Positions 8,326 to 17,236 of a stretch of DNA of 64,000 nucleotides are shown in pieces. The stretch is taken from NCBI GenBank assembly GCA_040388785.1, contig JAZKBD010000014.1, forward strand, positions 1-64,000. The letters are read 5' to 3'. The notes under the pieces are model-generated. The model was not told where the DNA came from. It saw only the letters and a program-made list of their open reading frames with translations, and searched no databases. The stretch's first letter is position 1; each line of letters starts with the position of its first letter. Both the position numbers and the translations under genes were made by a program. The stretch is from 66-474 sp040388785. GTDB taxonomy: Bacteria > Pseudomonadota > Gammaproteobacteria > Xanthomonadales > Rhodanobacteraceae.

Positions 8326-9441
8326 TCAACCCGACGACGCCGGAATGCGCGGCGGAACCTCACCCACGTCGCCGCACTGCGCGCGATGCCGCAACGCGTG
8401 GTCCATCAACACCAATGCCACCATCGCCTCGGCGATCGGCGTGGCGCGGATGCCTACGCAGGGATCGTGACGGCCCGTCGTGCGCACCTCCGTTTCTGCG
8501 CCGGCGGTATTCACGCTGCGGCCGGGAACCAGGATGCTGGAAGTCGGCTTCAGCGCGATCGACGCCGTGACGTCCTGCCCCGACGAAATGCCGCCCAGTA
8601 TGCCGCCCGCATGGTTGGACGTAAAGCCGTCCAAACGCATTTCGTCACGATGCTGGCTGCCCTTTTGCGAAACGCTGGCAAAGCCCGCGCCGATCTCGAC
8701 GCCTTTCACGGCGTTGATCGACATCAGCGCCGAGGCCAGCTCCGCGTCCAGCTTGCCGTACACCGGTTCGCCCCAGCCCGGTGGCACGCCGGTGGCGACC
8801 ACGTTGATGCGCGCGCCGCAGGAATCGCCGGCCTTGCGCAAGGCATTGATGCGCGCCTCCAGTTCCGGAACCTGTGCCGCGAGCGGCCAGAAAAACGGAT
8901 TGCCCTCGACCACATCGAAATCGATCGCGGCGCCTTGCGGCAATTGAGGCACGATGTCGTCCATCTGCGCCATCCAGCCGTGCACCTCGACGGCGCACTT
9001 TTCCTTCAACCAATTCTTGGCGATCACCGCGGCCGCCACCCGCATCGTGGTTTCGCGGGCCGACGCGCGGCCGCCACCGCGCGGATCGCGGATGCCGTAC
9101 TTCTGCCAGTAGGTGTAATCCGCGTGACCGGGGCGGAAGATTTGCGCGATCTCGTCGTAATCCTTCGAACGTGCGTCGGTATTGCGGATCAAGAGCGCGA
9201 TCGGCGTGCCGGTGGTCTTGCCTTCGTACACGCCCGACAGGATTTCCACCGCGTCGGCTTCGCGCCGCTGCGAGGTGTAACGCGACTTGCCGGTGGCGCG
9301 GCGCGCGAGGTCGTGCGCGAATTCCTCCGGCGTGATCGCGATGCCGGGCGGGCAGCCGTCGATCACGCAGCCAATCGCCGGCCCGTGCGATTCGCCGAAG
9401 GTCGTGATGGAGAGCAGTTTGCCGAAGGTATTGGAGGACAC
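8326..9441 (-). CDS. aroC: Chorismate synthase
   Basis: AroC eliminates phosphate from EPSP to form chorismate, using reduced FMN as a catalytic cofactor, at the end of the shikimate pathway. The 371-residue protein shows the three family signatures: GESHGPAIGCVIDGCPPG near the N-terminus, GRASARETTMRVAAAVIAK, and the C-terminal RTTGRHDPCVGIRATPIAEAM (split here: RTTGRHDPCVG and IRATPIAEAM). It sits between a GNAT acetyltransferase gene and asd, so an aromatic and an aspartate-family biosynthetic gene are in the same run. Confidence 0.98.
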   Translation of the reverse strand: MSSNTFGKLLSITTFGESHGPAIGCVIDGCPPGIAITPEEFAHDLARRATGKSRYTSQRREADAVEILSGVYEGKTTGTPIALLIRNTDARSKDYDEIAQIFRPGHADYTYWQKYGIRDPRGGGRASARETTMRVAAAVIAKNWLKEKCAVEVHGWMAQMDDIVPQLPQGAAIDFDVVEGNPFFWPLAAQVPELEARINALRKAGDSCGARINVVATGVPPGWGEPVYGKLDAELASALMSINAVKGVEIGAGFASVSQKGSQHRDEMRLDGFTSNHAGGILGGISSGQDVTASIALKPTSSILVPGRSVNTAGAETEVRTTGRHDPCVGIRATPIAEAMVALVLMDHALRHRAQCGDVGEVPPRIPASSG

Positions 9442-9475
9442 GCGCGTTCAATCCATCGGAACCAACGCGGCAAGC

Positions 9476-10000
9476 TTAGCGGTCGCCGGCCTCGTCTGCC
9501 GGCGCCAGCCAGTCGCCGGCTTCGAGCGCGAACATCGCATCGCCATCCTTGTCGGCGCCGCGATGCATGCCCACGCCTTCCAGCAACCGCATGCACATGA
9601 AATTGCGCGGCACGACCCGTGCGATCACGCGCCGTTTGCGCAGGCCGCCCAACACGAAATCCAGCATGACTTCCAGCGCCTCGCGCGCGTAGCCGTGGCG
9701 CTGGTGCGCGGGCGCGAGGCTGATACCGACTTCCACCGCCCCATCATCCATGAAGTGCAATCCGAGGTCGCCGATCAGTTCACCCGAGTCGCGCAGTCGG
9801 ATCGCGCGCTGCCACCAAGTTTCCGGCGTATCGGGCGCGATGCCGTGTTGTGCCTCGATGAAATGCTTGGCTTCCGTGACCGACACCGGCTTCCAGTCCT
9901 GGAAGCGCGCCACCGCGGGATCGCTGCGGTACGCGAACAACGCGTCCGCATCCTCGTCGCGCAACGCATCCAGCCGCAGGCGCGCGGTGACGATTTCCAT
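9476..10000 (-). CDS. GNAT-family N-acetyltransferase (RimJ/RimL-like)
   Basis: The 174-residue product belongs to the acetyltransferase_3 (RimJ/RimL) branch of GNAT enzymes. Visible features are the N-terminal TARLRLDALRDEDADALF, the acetyl-CoA loop region HQRHGYAREALEVMLDF, and the later RVVPRNFMCMRLLEGVGM. The acceptor is unknown. The ATG at 10000 overlaps the prmB stop as TGATG, suggesting coupling with the L3 methyltransferase, so a ribosomal or translation-factor target is plausible by position only. The frame is open upstream to 10099 inside prmB, but homology starts at MEIVTARLRL. Confidence 0.88.
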   Translation of the reverse strand: MEIVTARLRLDALRDEDADALFAYRSDPAVARFQDWKPVSVTEAKHFIEAQHGIAPDTPETWWQRAIRLRDSGELIGDLGLHFMDDGAVEVGISLAPAHQRHGYAREALEVMLDFVLGGLRKRRVIARVVPRNFMCMRLLEGVGMHRGADKDGDAMFALEAGDWLAPADEAGDR

Positions 10001-10914
10001 CAACGCGCAGCCACCGCGCGAATCGCCGCCGCGTGCTCGACCAGATCGCGGCGTTCCAGCGCGAACACGCCCATCGGCCCGACCTTGAACTCGATCCACA
10101 CGAACGGTACGTCGGGCAGCAAGGCCGCAAGTGCGCGTTCGCTCTCGCCTACCTCGACGATCAGCAAGCCATCGCCGGTCAAATGATCCGGCGCATCACG
10201 CAGGATGCGCAGCGCGATGTCCAGACCGTCCGCGCCCGCCGTCAGGCCCAGCTTCGGCTCGTGCGCGTACTCGCCCGGCAGCGCCGCGTATTCGGCGTCG
10301 GTGACGTAGGGCGGATTGGAAACGATCAGGTCGTAGCGTTCGCCGCGCAAGCCGTCGAACAGGTCGGAGCGCACCGCGCGCACGTGATCGCCCAGTTGAT
10401 GCAGCGCGATGTTCTCCCGCGCCAATGCCAGCGCCTCGTCGCTGATGTCGGCGATGTCCACGCGCCAGTGCGGATGGTGCGCCGCCATCGCGATGCCGAT
10501 GCAACCCGAGCCCGTGCACAGGTCCAGCGCGCGTTCGACATCGCGGCCGTCCAGCCAGGGCGAGAAGCCATCCTCGATCAATTCCGCGATCGGCGAGCGC
10601 GGCACCAGCGCACGATGATCGGACTTGAACGGCATGCCCGCGAACCAGGCTTCGCCCACGAGATACGCCACCGGCTCGCGCGTGGCGATGCGGCGCTCGA
10701 CCAGCGCCAGCACGTTCGCCCTTTCTTCCGCGGTCAAGCGCGCGGTGCCGTAGGCCGGCGGGAGGTCGGGCGGCAGGTGCACGCTCGACAACACCAGGTG
10801 CGTCGCTTCGTCGATCGCGTTGTCGTGGTTGTGCCCGAACGTCAGCCCCGCCGCGTTGAAGCGGCTGGCGGCATGGCGGATGAAATCAATGATGGTCGCG
10901 AGTTCGGACGTCAT
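10000..10914 (-). CDS. prmB: 50S ribosomal protein L3 N5-glutamine methyltransferase
   Basis: PrmB methylates a glutamine of ribosomal protein L3 using S-adenosylmethionine. The 304-residue protein has the AdoMet motif LDLCTGSGCIGIAMA and the NPPY tetrapeptide (IVSNPPYVTDAEY) that binds the glutamine side chain, shared with PrmC/HemK; the upstream helical domain and the location beside aroC favour PrmB over PrmC. It is the first gene of the leftward 10.9 kb cluster. Divergent psd starts 58 bases away, so the promoters for both must lie in 10915-10972. Confidence 0.94.
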   Translation of the reverse strand: MTSELATIIDFIRHAASRFNAAGLTFGHNHDNAIDEATHLVLSSVHLPPDLPPAYGTARLTAEERANVLALVERRIATREPVAYLVGEAWFAGMPFKSDHRALVPRSPIAELIEDGFSPWLDGRDVERALDLCTGSGCIGIAMAAHHPHWRVDIADISDEALALARENIALHQLGDHVRAVRSDLFDGLRGERYDLIVSNPPYVTDAEYAALPGEYAHEPKLGLTAGADGLDIALRILRDAPDHLTGDGLLIVEVGESERALAALLPDVPFVWIEFKVGPMGVFALERRDLVEHAAAIRAVAAR

Positions 10915-10972
10915 GCGCGGCGCGCTCGGAAAGCGCGCAGTATAGACGTGGCGCTGCCGTTACACTTTCGCG

Positions 10973-11863
10973 ATGCACGCGTCGATCCTTCTTCAATACC
11001 TCGCCCCGCAGAAGACGCTCAGCCGCATCGTGCGCGCCGCCACGCGCTGGACCTGGCGGCCGTGGAAAGACTTCCTGATCGGCCGCGTGGTGCGCGCGTA
11101 CCACGTCGACATGACGGAAGCCGCGCAGCCGGACGCATCCGCGTATCCGAGCTTCAATGCGTTTTTCACGCGCGCGTTGCGCGAGGGCGCGCGGCGTGCC
11201 GATCCCGATGCGGACGCGATCCTGTCGCCCGCCGACGGTTGCATCAGCCAGATCGGCCGCATCGAGGATGGCCGCATCCTGCAGGCCAAGGGCCGCACCT
11301 ATTCGGCGACCGAGCTGCTGGCCGATGCCGATGCGGCCGAAAAGTATCGCGATGCCTTCTTCGCCACGATCTATCTCTCGCCGCGCGACTACCACCGCGT
11401 GCACATGCCGCTGGACGGCGAACTCGTCGAAACCGTGCACGTGCCCGGCCGCCTGTTCAGCGTCGCGCCCGATCCGGTCGCCGGCATTCCCGACCTGTTC
11501 GCGCGCAACGAGCGCCTGGTCTGCCATTTCGAAGGCACGCACGGGCCGTTCGTGGTCGCGATGGTCGGCGCAATGCTGGTGTCCGGCATCACCACCGTCT
11601 GGAGCGGCAAGGTCGTGCCGGCCTACGCACGCACCATCGTGCGGCGCGACTGGCGCGGACGCGGCATCCGGCTTGCGCGCTTCGCGGAGATGGCACGCTT
11701 CGAGATGGGTTCCACGGTGATCGTGCTGGTCCCGGATGCCTGGTGTGGTCCGCAGTGCCGCAGCGAGAGCCCCGTCACGCTTGGCCAGCGGCTTGGGCAT
11801 TTGTCGCGGGCAGCCGATCAGGGCACAATCCACAACTCAGGGGATGCAAGCAACACCGCGTGA
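10973..11863 (+). CDS. psd: Phosphatidylserine decarboxylase proenzyme
   Basis: Psd makes phosphatidylethanolamine from phosphatidylserine at the inner membrane. The proenzyme self-cleaves to form a pyruvoyl group on the alpha chain. Here the cleavage site reads FEMGSTVIVL, with cleavage expected between G246 and S247; the usual motif is LGST, so the Met is a mild variant. The 296-residue length and HMPLDG, DLFARNER and GMVGA-like strands fit the family. The stop codon overlaps a possible GTG start of the next gene. Confidence 0.96.
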   Translation: MHASILLQYLAPQKTLSRIVRAATRWTWRPWKDFLIGRVVRAYHVDMTEAAQPDASAYPSFNAFFTRALREGARRADPDADAILSPADGCISQIGRIEDGRILQAKGRTYSATELLADADAAEKYRDAFFATIYLSPRDYHRVHMPLDGELVETVHVPGRLFSVAPDPVAGIPDLFARNERLVCHFEGTHGPFVVAMVGAMLVSGITTVWSGKVVPAYARTIVRRDWRGRGIRLARFAEMARFEMGSTVIVLVPDAWCGPQCRSESPVTLGQRLGHLSRAADQGTIHNSGDASNTA

Positions 11864-11940
11864 GGGATTTCGCCTTGATATCGCCATTTCAGAAAGCCGG
11901 GGATCATTACATCCGGCGTCTGGTCACGCGAGTCACCAGC

Positions 11941-12327
11941 ATGGGGCGTGTCGCGCGGCTGCGGCGCCAGTTCAACGAAATCGAGCAGCGCAGCCTGGAG
12001 TTGCCGCGTTCCTATCGCGAGCAACTGGCCGAACTGATCGGACGGGAATGCAACAACGTCGAGGTTGCGCCCGACCCGTCGACCTACGGCACCCACACCG
12101 AGAACGGTGTCACCACCAATGGCCTGGACCTCGGCTTCGACCGCGCACGTTCCGACAACGTGCAGGTGCGGATGCGCGGGATCGCACTGTGGATCGCGCT
12201 GGTGTATCGAGAAACCCGCAATGCCGAGGCCTCGGAATCGCAGGAACTGCACCGCGCCATCCTGCGCGTGATGCGCGAGCTCAAGGTTTTTTCTTCTCGC
12301 GTCGAAGGCAGCGGAAACCAATCTTGA
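11941..12327 (+). CDS. Conserved hypothetical protein, small soluble
   Basis: No family is recognised. From the ATG at 11941 the product has 128 residues with no signal peptide or membrane helix, a basic N-terminus (MGRVARLRRQFNEIEQRSLELP), a polar middle and a helical C-terminus (IALWIALVYRETRNAE and REL repeats). The frame is open upstream, and a GTG at 11860 overlapping the psd stop as GTGA would add 27 residues; coupling with psd would favour that start. The PP2C phosphatase gene follows 58 bases downstream on the same strand. Codon use matches its neighbours, so I believe it is a gene. Confidence 0.65.
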   Translation: MGRVARLRRQFNEIEQRSLELPRSYREQLAELIGRECNNVEVAPDPSTYGTHTENGVTTNGLDLGFDRARSDNVQVRMRGIALWIALVYRETRNAEASESQELHRAILRVMRELKVFSSRVEGSGNQS

Positions 12328-12385
12328 TGGCGGCCTCGCTCTCGCCTGGCGGCCCGGATGATGAAAGGCGCGCCGCACGCACCCC

Positions 12386-13072
12386 ATGATCGAACACGGA
12401 CACGCGACCCACACGGGCCTCGCACGCGCGCACAACGAAGACAGTTACTGGGCCGACAGCGAACGCGGCTTGTGGCTGGTGGCCGACGGCATGGGCGGCC
12501 CGGCGCGCGGCGAAACCGCAAGTGCGATCGCGCTGGAAACCACCGTCACGGCGATCGATGCAGGCATCGCGTTGCCCGACGCGTTCCGGCGCGCGGCCTC
12601 GGCGGTCCTCGCGCATCCCGGCCAGCGCAGCGCCGCCACGCCGATGGGCAGCACGCTGGCCGCGCTCAAGCTCACGAATGGCGGCTTCGAGGCGGCGCGG
12701 ATCGGCGACAGCCGGATCTATCTCTGGCAGGACGGCAAGCTGGCGCGCTTGCCGCTCGCAAGCATGGACACCGATTCCGCGGCCGAGGACGGGCTGCAAT
12801 CCGTTCCCTCGCGCAAACGCGCCACCCAAGCGCTCGGCATCACGCCCACCCTCGAACTCGACGCGCACCCCGTCACCGGCGCGTGCGTTCCCGGCATGCA
12901 GTTCCTGCTCTGCAGCGATGGCCTCAGCGAAGAACTGGACGACGCGCACATCGGCGCGATCGTCTCGCGCACCGATCTCGCCGCGCAGGAATGCGTGGAT
13001 CACCTGCTGCTGGCCGCGCTCGATCGCGGCGGCCGCGACAACATCACCGTGGTGCTGGTGCGGGTCAGGTGA
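12386..13072 (+). CDS. PP2C-family serine/threonine protein phosphatase
   Basis: The 228-residue product is a soluble bacterial PP2C (Stp/PrpC type) that removes phosphate from Ser/Thr in a metal-dependent way. Metal-binding motifs are in order: ARAHNEDSYW, LVADGMGGPARGE, and the C-terminal SDGLSEELDD and GGRDNITVVLV. About 20 residues of the usual middle region look reduced. There is no kinase gene in the window, so the partner is unknown. Start at ATG 12386, shortly downstream of the preceding hypothetical gene; dnaQ converges on it from the right with 15 bases between stops. Confidence 0.93.
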   Translation: MIEHGHATHTGLARAHNEDSYWADSERGLWLVADGMGGPARGETASAIALETTVTAIDAGIALPDAFRRAASAVLAHPGQRSAATPMGSTLAALKLTNGGFEAARIGDSRIYLWQDGKLARLPLASMDTDSAAEDGLQSVPSRKRATQALGITPTLELDAHPVTGACVPGMQFLLCSDGLSEELDDAHIGAIVSRTDLAAQECVDHLLLAALDRGGRDNITVVLVRVR

Positions 13073-13087
13073 AACGCACGGCAGCTG

Positions 13088-13810
13088 TCACGCCTCGACC
13101 GGTTCTTCTTCGCGTTTCCACAAGCTGCCCCCTGACACCTTGCCGATCGCGGCCAGCCGCGCCGCGTGTGCGGCATTGTCGACCTCGGTCGCGCGCAGCA
13201 CGCGCGGACGGACAGTCACATCCCAGACGGCGATCCGCATGCCTTCTGCCTGCACGCCGGCGCTTTCGAGTCCCAATGCCAACGCACCCTGCCCGGTGGT
13301 CATCGCCACCCAGACGTCGGCGAGCAGGTGGGCATCCAGCAGCGCGCCGTGCACTTCGCGATGGCTGTTGTCGACGCCGAGGCGCTTGCACAGCGCGTCC
13401 AGCGTGTTCTTCTGGCCGGGATATTTCTGCCGCGCCAGCGCCAGCGTATCCACGACCGCGGCATGATCGGCGATGCGTCCCAACGTTGCACCTGCGCGCT
13501 GCAGTTCGCTGTCGAGAAACGCGGTATCGAACGCGGCGTTGTGGATCAGCAGTTCCGCGCCGGCGATGAAGGCCACGAATTCCGCCGCGATGTCCGCGAA
13601 GCGCGGCTTGTCGCGCAGGAACTCGTCGGTGATGCCGTGCACCGCCACCGCGCCGGCATCGATCGCGCGTTCCGGATTGAGGTAGCGATGGAATTCGCGG
13701 CCGCTGGGGCGGCGATCGATCAGCTCGATGCAACCGATCTCGATCACGCGATGCCCGCCCTCGACTTCGAGGCCGGTGGTTTCGGTATCCAGCACGACTT
13801 TGCGGCTCAC
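13088..13810 (-). CDS. dnaQ: DNA polymerase III subunit epsilon (proofreading 3'-5' exonuclease)
   Basis: DnaQ is the proofreading subunit of the replicative polymerase core. The 240-residue protein has the DEDDh exonuclease motifs: VLDTETTGL (motif I), HNAAFDTAFLD (II), and HGALLDAHLLADVW (III with the catalytic His). The start is a GTG at 13810 overlapping the rnhA stop as GTGA. The methyltransferase-rnhA-dnaQ run, with gloB divergent, matches the E. coli yafS-rnhA-dnaQ/gloB neighbourhood. Confidence 0.96.
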   Translation of the reverse strand: MSRKVVLDTETTGLEVEGGHRVIEIGCIELIDRRPSGREFHRYLNPERAIDAGAVAVHGITDEFLRDKPRFADIAAEFVAFIAGAELLIHNAAFDTAFLDSELQRAGATLGRIADHAAVVDTLALARQKYPGQKNTLDALCKRLGVDNSHREVHGALLDAHLLADVWVAMTTGQGALALGLESAGVQAEGMRIAVWDVTVRPRVLRATEVDNAAHAARLAAIGKVSGGSLWKREEEPVEA

Positions 13811-14253
13811 GGTGTTCCCTTGAATTGTTCCGCCTGTTCGCGCGCGGCGCGGTCCACGCGTTCGTTTTCGGGATGACCGGAATGGCCACGCACCCACGCC
13901 CAGCGAATGCGGTGACGGGCGCACGCGACGGCCAGACGTTCCCACAGTTCCTGATTCTTGACCGGCTGCTTGTCGGCAGTGCGCCAACCGTTGGCGCGCC
14001 ACTTCGCCAGCCATTGTTCGATGCCCTGCTGCACGTAACGCGAGTCGGTGGTCAACTGCACGCTGCAGGGACGCTTCAATGCTTCCAGTCCCGCGATCGC
14101 CGCCATCAATTCCATCCGGTTGTTGGTAGTGATGGCTTCGCCGCCCGCGAGCATTTTTTCGACGACGCCCCAACGCAGCAACGCGGCCCAACCGCCCGGC
14201 CCCGGGTTGCCGAGGCAGGCGCCGTCCGTGAACAACTCCACCGCATCCCTCAT
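13807..14253 (-). CDS. rnhA: Ribonuclease HI
   Basis: RNase HI degrades RNA in RNA/DNA hybrids. At 148 residues it is typical. Catalytic carboxylates are visible in LFTDGACLGNPGPGG, RMELMA, TTDSRYV and ENERVDRAA. It overlaps its upstream neighbour (methyltransferase) as ATGA and the downstream dnaQ as GTGA, so all three are translated as one unit. Confidence 0.97.
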   Translation of the reverse strand: MRDAVELFTDGACLGNPGPGGWAALLRWGVVEKMLAGGEAITTNNRMELMAAIAGLEALKRPCSVQLTTDSRYVQQGIEQWLAKWRANGWRTADKQPVKNQELWERLAVACARHRIRWAWVRGHSGHPENERVDRAAREQAEQFKGTP

Positions 14254-14903
14254 GCGCACTGCCTGTGCGCGCCGGGCATCAGCGGACTGTGTTCGACCGC
14301 GCGATGTCCGGTTGACCTGCGCAGCGGCAACGCCGCCAACACGCTGCGGCGCGCCTCGATGATCCATGCGCCACCGGCGCTGCGCACCAGCCAGCCCGGC
14401 AGCCCGTCCGCACCGCGCACCCGCGGCCAAGGCGCGCCGCAACGCATCGCAGGCAGCACGTCCAGGCCCGCGCGCCGCAACGCACGCTCCCAGCGCCGCG
14501 GCGCGACTCCGCGGTGCCACAGCGAACGCGGATGCAATCCCGCGACCAGCAATCTGCCGTGCGGTGCCAGCACCCGCGCGAGTTCCGGTGCGAACGACAC
14601 GTCGGCTGCGTGAGGAAAACACGCCAGCACGGCGCAGAAGGAATCGTCGGCGAACGGCAATTCGTCGAGGCGCATGCGCAGCGGTCCGCGCCACTCCGAT
14701 TCAGCGCCGGACGGATTCAGCGTGGTCCAGCAGGCGATCCCCGCCACCGCCGGTGCGGCCATCCCGATCGCATCCAGGAACAGTCCGTGCGTGCCCACGA
14801 CGCGCGCGAGCCGTGACGCACAAGCTTTTGATATGTCTGCGCCGAGTGCCGCGAACGCCGTGGCGTCGCGTGATGATCTTCCTGCTGGCTGCTGGCTCTG
14901 CAA
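14250..14903 (-). CDS. Class I SAM-dependent methyltransferase-like protein (YafS-like)
   Basis: The 217-residue product resembles the methyltransferase_11-type protein that lies between gloB and rnhA in many gammaproteobacteria (E. coli YafS). The C-terminal half of the fold is visible: LPFADDSFCAVLACFPHAAD, then the LARVLAPHGRLLVAGLHP strand-turn. The N-terminal AdoMet glycine motif is weak (LDAIGMAAPAVAGI), so activity is uncertain. Target unknown. It is the first gene of the rnhA-dnaQ unit and diverges from gloB across 142 bases that must contain both promoters. Confidence 0.85.
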   Translation of the reverse strand: MQSQQPAGRSSRDATAFAALGADISKACASRLARVVGTHGLFLDAIGMAAPAVAGIACWTTLNPSGAESEWRGPLRMRLDELPFADDSFCAVLACFPHAADVSFAPELARVLAPHGRLLVAGLHPRSLWHRGVAPRRWERALRRAGLDVLPAMRCGAPWPRVRGADGLPGWLVRSAGGAWIIEARRSVLAALPLRRSTGHRAVEHSPLMPGAHRQCA

Positions 14904-15045
14904 TCCGGTTCGCGCCTGGACGTGGCTGCGCTCATTGTGACGGAATCATGAGTAAACGATAAGCGGTCGGCATCATTTAACGCCCGGCTAACGAGCTTCA
15001 GGGACTGCCCTGTTACGGTCGCGGTTTCTTCTGGCCGGATGCTGC

Positions 15046-15825
15046 ATGCCGACCCTGCGCCCACTGCCCGCCCTGAGCGACAACTACATCTGGTTGCTGG
15101 CCGACGATGCGGCTGGCACGGCCATAGTGGTCGATCCGGGCGAAACCGGACCGGCGCTCGATGCGCTCGCGGCGGACGGCCTGACGCTCACCACCATCCT
15201 GCTGACCCACCACCATTCCGACCACATCGGCGGCACCTTCGAGCTCGTCGAGCAGTTTCCGGATGCCGTCGTCTACGCGCCGCACGATGACCGGATCGCC
15301 AACGACGCACGCCGCGTGGGTGATGGCGATACCGTGACCATCCGCTCCCCGGCCGCGCGTTTTCGGGTCATCGAGGTGCACGGCCACACGCGTAGCCACA
15401 TCGCCTATTACGGCGAAGGCCTGCTGTTCTGCGGCGACACGCTGTTCAGCCTGGGCTGCGGACGGCTGTTCGAAGGCACGCCCGCGGAAATGCTCGCATC
15501 ACTGGATCGCCTGGCCGCGCTACCCGGCAGCACGCGGGTTTGCTGCGGGCACGAATACACGCTTTCCAACGCCGCCTTCGCGCAGACGGTGGAACCCGAC
15601 AACCGTGCACTCGCGGCACGCGCCGAAGCCGCGCGCGCGCTGCGCGCACGCAACGCGCCGACGTTGCCAGCCGTGCTGGAAGACGAACGGGCCGCCAATC
15701 CCTTCCTGCGCGTCGACGCGATCAGTGACGAACGCATGCCATGGCCGGGCGGCACGGCGCCCTCGCGAAGCCGGGTGGACCGTTTCGCGGCGCTCAGGCT
15801 GGCCAAGGATCACTTCCGGGCATGA
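15046..15825 (+). CDS. gloB: Hydroxyacylglutathione hydrolase (glyoxalase II)
   Basis: GloB hydrolyses S-lactoylglutathione to lactate and glutathione in methylglyoxal detoxification. The 259-residue metallo-beta-lactamase-fold protein has the binuclear metal motif THHHSDH (residues 54-60), GHTRSHIAYY, CGDTLFSLGCGRLFEGT and the C-terminal CCGHEYT that binds metal and glutathione. Its stop overlaps the mltD start as ATGA. Confidence 0.97.
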   Translation: MPTLRPLPALSDNYIWLLADDAAGTAIVVDPGETGPALDALAADGLTLTTILLTHHHSDHIGGTFELVEQFPDAVVYAPHDDRIANDARRVGDGDTVTIRSPAARFRVIEVHGHTRSHIAYYGEGLLFCGDTLFSLGCGRLFEGTPAEMLASLDRLAALPGSTRVCCGHEYTLSNAAFAQTVEPDNRALAARAEAARALRARNAPTLPAVLEDERAANPFLRVDAISDERMPWPGGTAPSRSRVDRFAALRLAKDHFRA

Positions 15826-17099
15826 CGACGCCGCGCGCCAGCACCTGCATCCGCCTCAGCCTGACGCTTGCGATTTCGATGGTGCTCGCGGCCTGCGCAT
15901 CCCAACCTTCCAAACCGTCCAAGCCGCCGCCGACACCCGCGGTCGTGAGCGCGCTTCCCGCGATTCCCGCGCCGGCCGTTGCGCCCGCCACGGCGGAATC
16001 GGCCAACGAACCGTGGGCCGGCATCGTCGCCAGCGACGTGATGCCCGACTGCGCGGACTCGCCGATGATCCGCGCGAACGCCCGGATGTACACGCGCTCG
16101 CCGGAGCGCTTCGAGCAGCTGCTGAAGCAGTCGCTGCCGCTGATCATCTACGTGCACAAGCAACTGCAGGACGCCGGCATACCGGGCGAGTTCTCGATGC
16201 TGCCCATGCTGGAAAGTTCCTACAACGCCGCCGAACCCGGCCGCAGGAACGATCCCGCGGGCATGTGGCAACTGATGCCGCGCACCGCGCGCCTGCACGG
16301 CGTCACCGTGAGCCGCCATTACGACGGCCGCCTCGATCCGGTGGCGTCCACCAAAGCCGCCATCAGGATGCTGAAGGCGCTCAACCAGCAATTCGGCGAT
16401 TGGCGCCTGACCGACATGGCCTACAACTCCGGGCCGTACACGGTGATGGGCGCGCTGCGCGAACATCCGGAAACCGGCAGCGAAGCCATTCCCTCGATTC
16501 CGGTCAGCCACACCACCCGCACCCATCTCGCCCGCCTGATGGCGTTGAGCTGCATCCTGCGCCAGCCGCAACAGTTCCACGTCCAGCTGCCCGAGCCGTC
16601 CCGCGCAGATGAACTCGCCGCGATCGAAGTGCCCGCCGGCACGCGCCTGCAAGATGCCGCCGGCATGGCGGAAATATCCGAAGCGAAATTGCGTGCGCTC
16701 AACCCAGGCTACCTCGGCACCAGCGTACCGCTGGACAGTCCGCGCATGCTCTTGTTGCCGGCGGGCGCGGTGGATTCGCTGGCGACCGCGCTGACCGTCG
16801 CCGCGGCCGAGCCGGTCGCGCAGGTCAACACGAAGGAACAAAATGCCGGGCCCAGCAACAGCCTGCCGCTGCCGGTCGAGCCTACGCCGCCGCCGCAGGT
16901 CGATGATTCCGCGGCAGCACCCGATGCCACGCGGCACCGCGTGCGCAAGGGCGACACGCTGTGGTCGATCGCACACCGCTACCACGTGAGCGTGAGCGAA
17001 CTGAAGCGCTGGAACCACCTGCGCGACAGCGACGTGCGTGCGGGCCAGGAACTGCGCGTAAAAGGGCAAGTCGGGCGCTGCGCGCCCTGTAAAGGGTAA
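15822..17099 (+). CDS. mltD: Membrane-bound lytic murein transglycosylase D-like lipoprotein
   Basis: This lipoprotein probably cleaves peptidoglycan glycan strands between MurNAc and GlcNAc at the outer membrane. The 425-residue protein starts at the ATG overlapping gloB and has a lipobox (MVLAACAS, lipidated Cys about residue 22). An SLT domain follows, with the catalytic Glu in LPMLESSYN followed by GMWQLMPRTA and DMAYNSGPYTVMGAL. A LysM domain lies at the C-terminus (HRVRKGDTLWSIAHRY). E. coli MltD has two or more LysM repeats; only one is clear here. The mltD-gloB pairing is conserved with E. coli, but the order and coupling (gloB first) differ. Confidence 0.94.
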   Translation: MTTPRASTCIRLSLTLAISMVLAACASQPSKPSKPPPTPAVVSALPAIPAPAVAPATAESANEPWAGIVASDVMPDCADSPMIRANARMYTRSPERFEQLLKQSLPLIIYVHKQLQDAGIPGEFSMLPMLESSYNAAEPGRRNDPAGMWQLMPRTARLHGVTVSRHYDGRLDPVASTKAAIRMLKALNQQFGDWRLTDMAYNSGPYTVMGALREHPETGSEAIPSIPVSHTTRTHLARLMALSCILRQPQQFHVQLPEPSRADELAAIEVPAGTRLQDAAGMAEISEAKLRALNPGYLGTSVPLDSPRMLLLPAGAVDSLATALTVAAAEPVAQVNTKEQNAGPSNSLPLPVEPTPPPQVDDSAAAPDATRHRVRKGDTLWSIAHRYHVSVSELKRWNHLRDSDVRAGQELRVKGQVGRCAPCKG

Positions 17100-17236
17100 A
17101 GAGTAAAGCGTCAGAGCGGGCCCACCGCCTCTACTAACTCTTTGCAGCGCCGCAGGCGCGACTTTCAGCTCGCGAAGCGAGCGACTTTCCATTCCGCGTA
17201 CAATCTCCGGCTCGATTCCGATTGGAGCAGGCGGAC

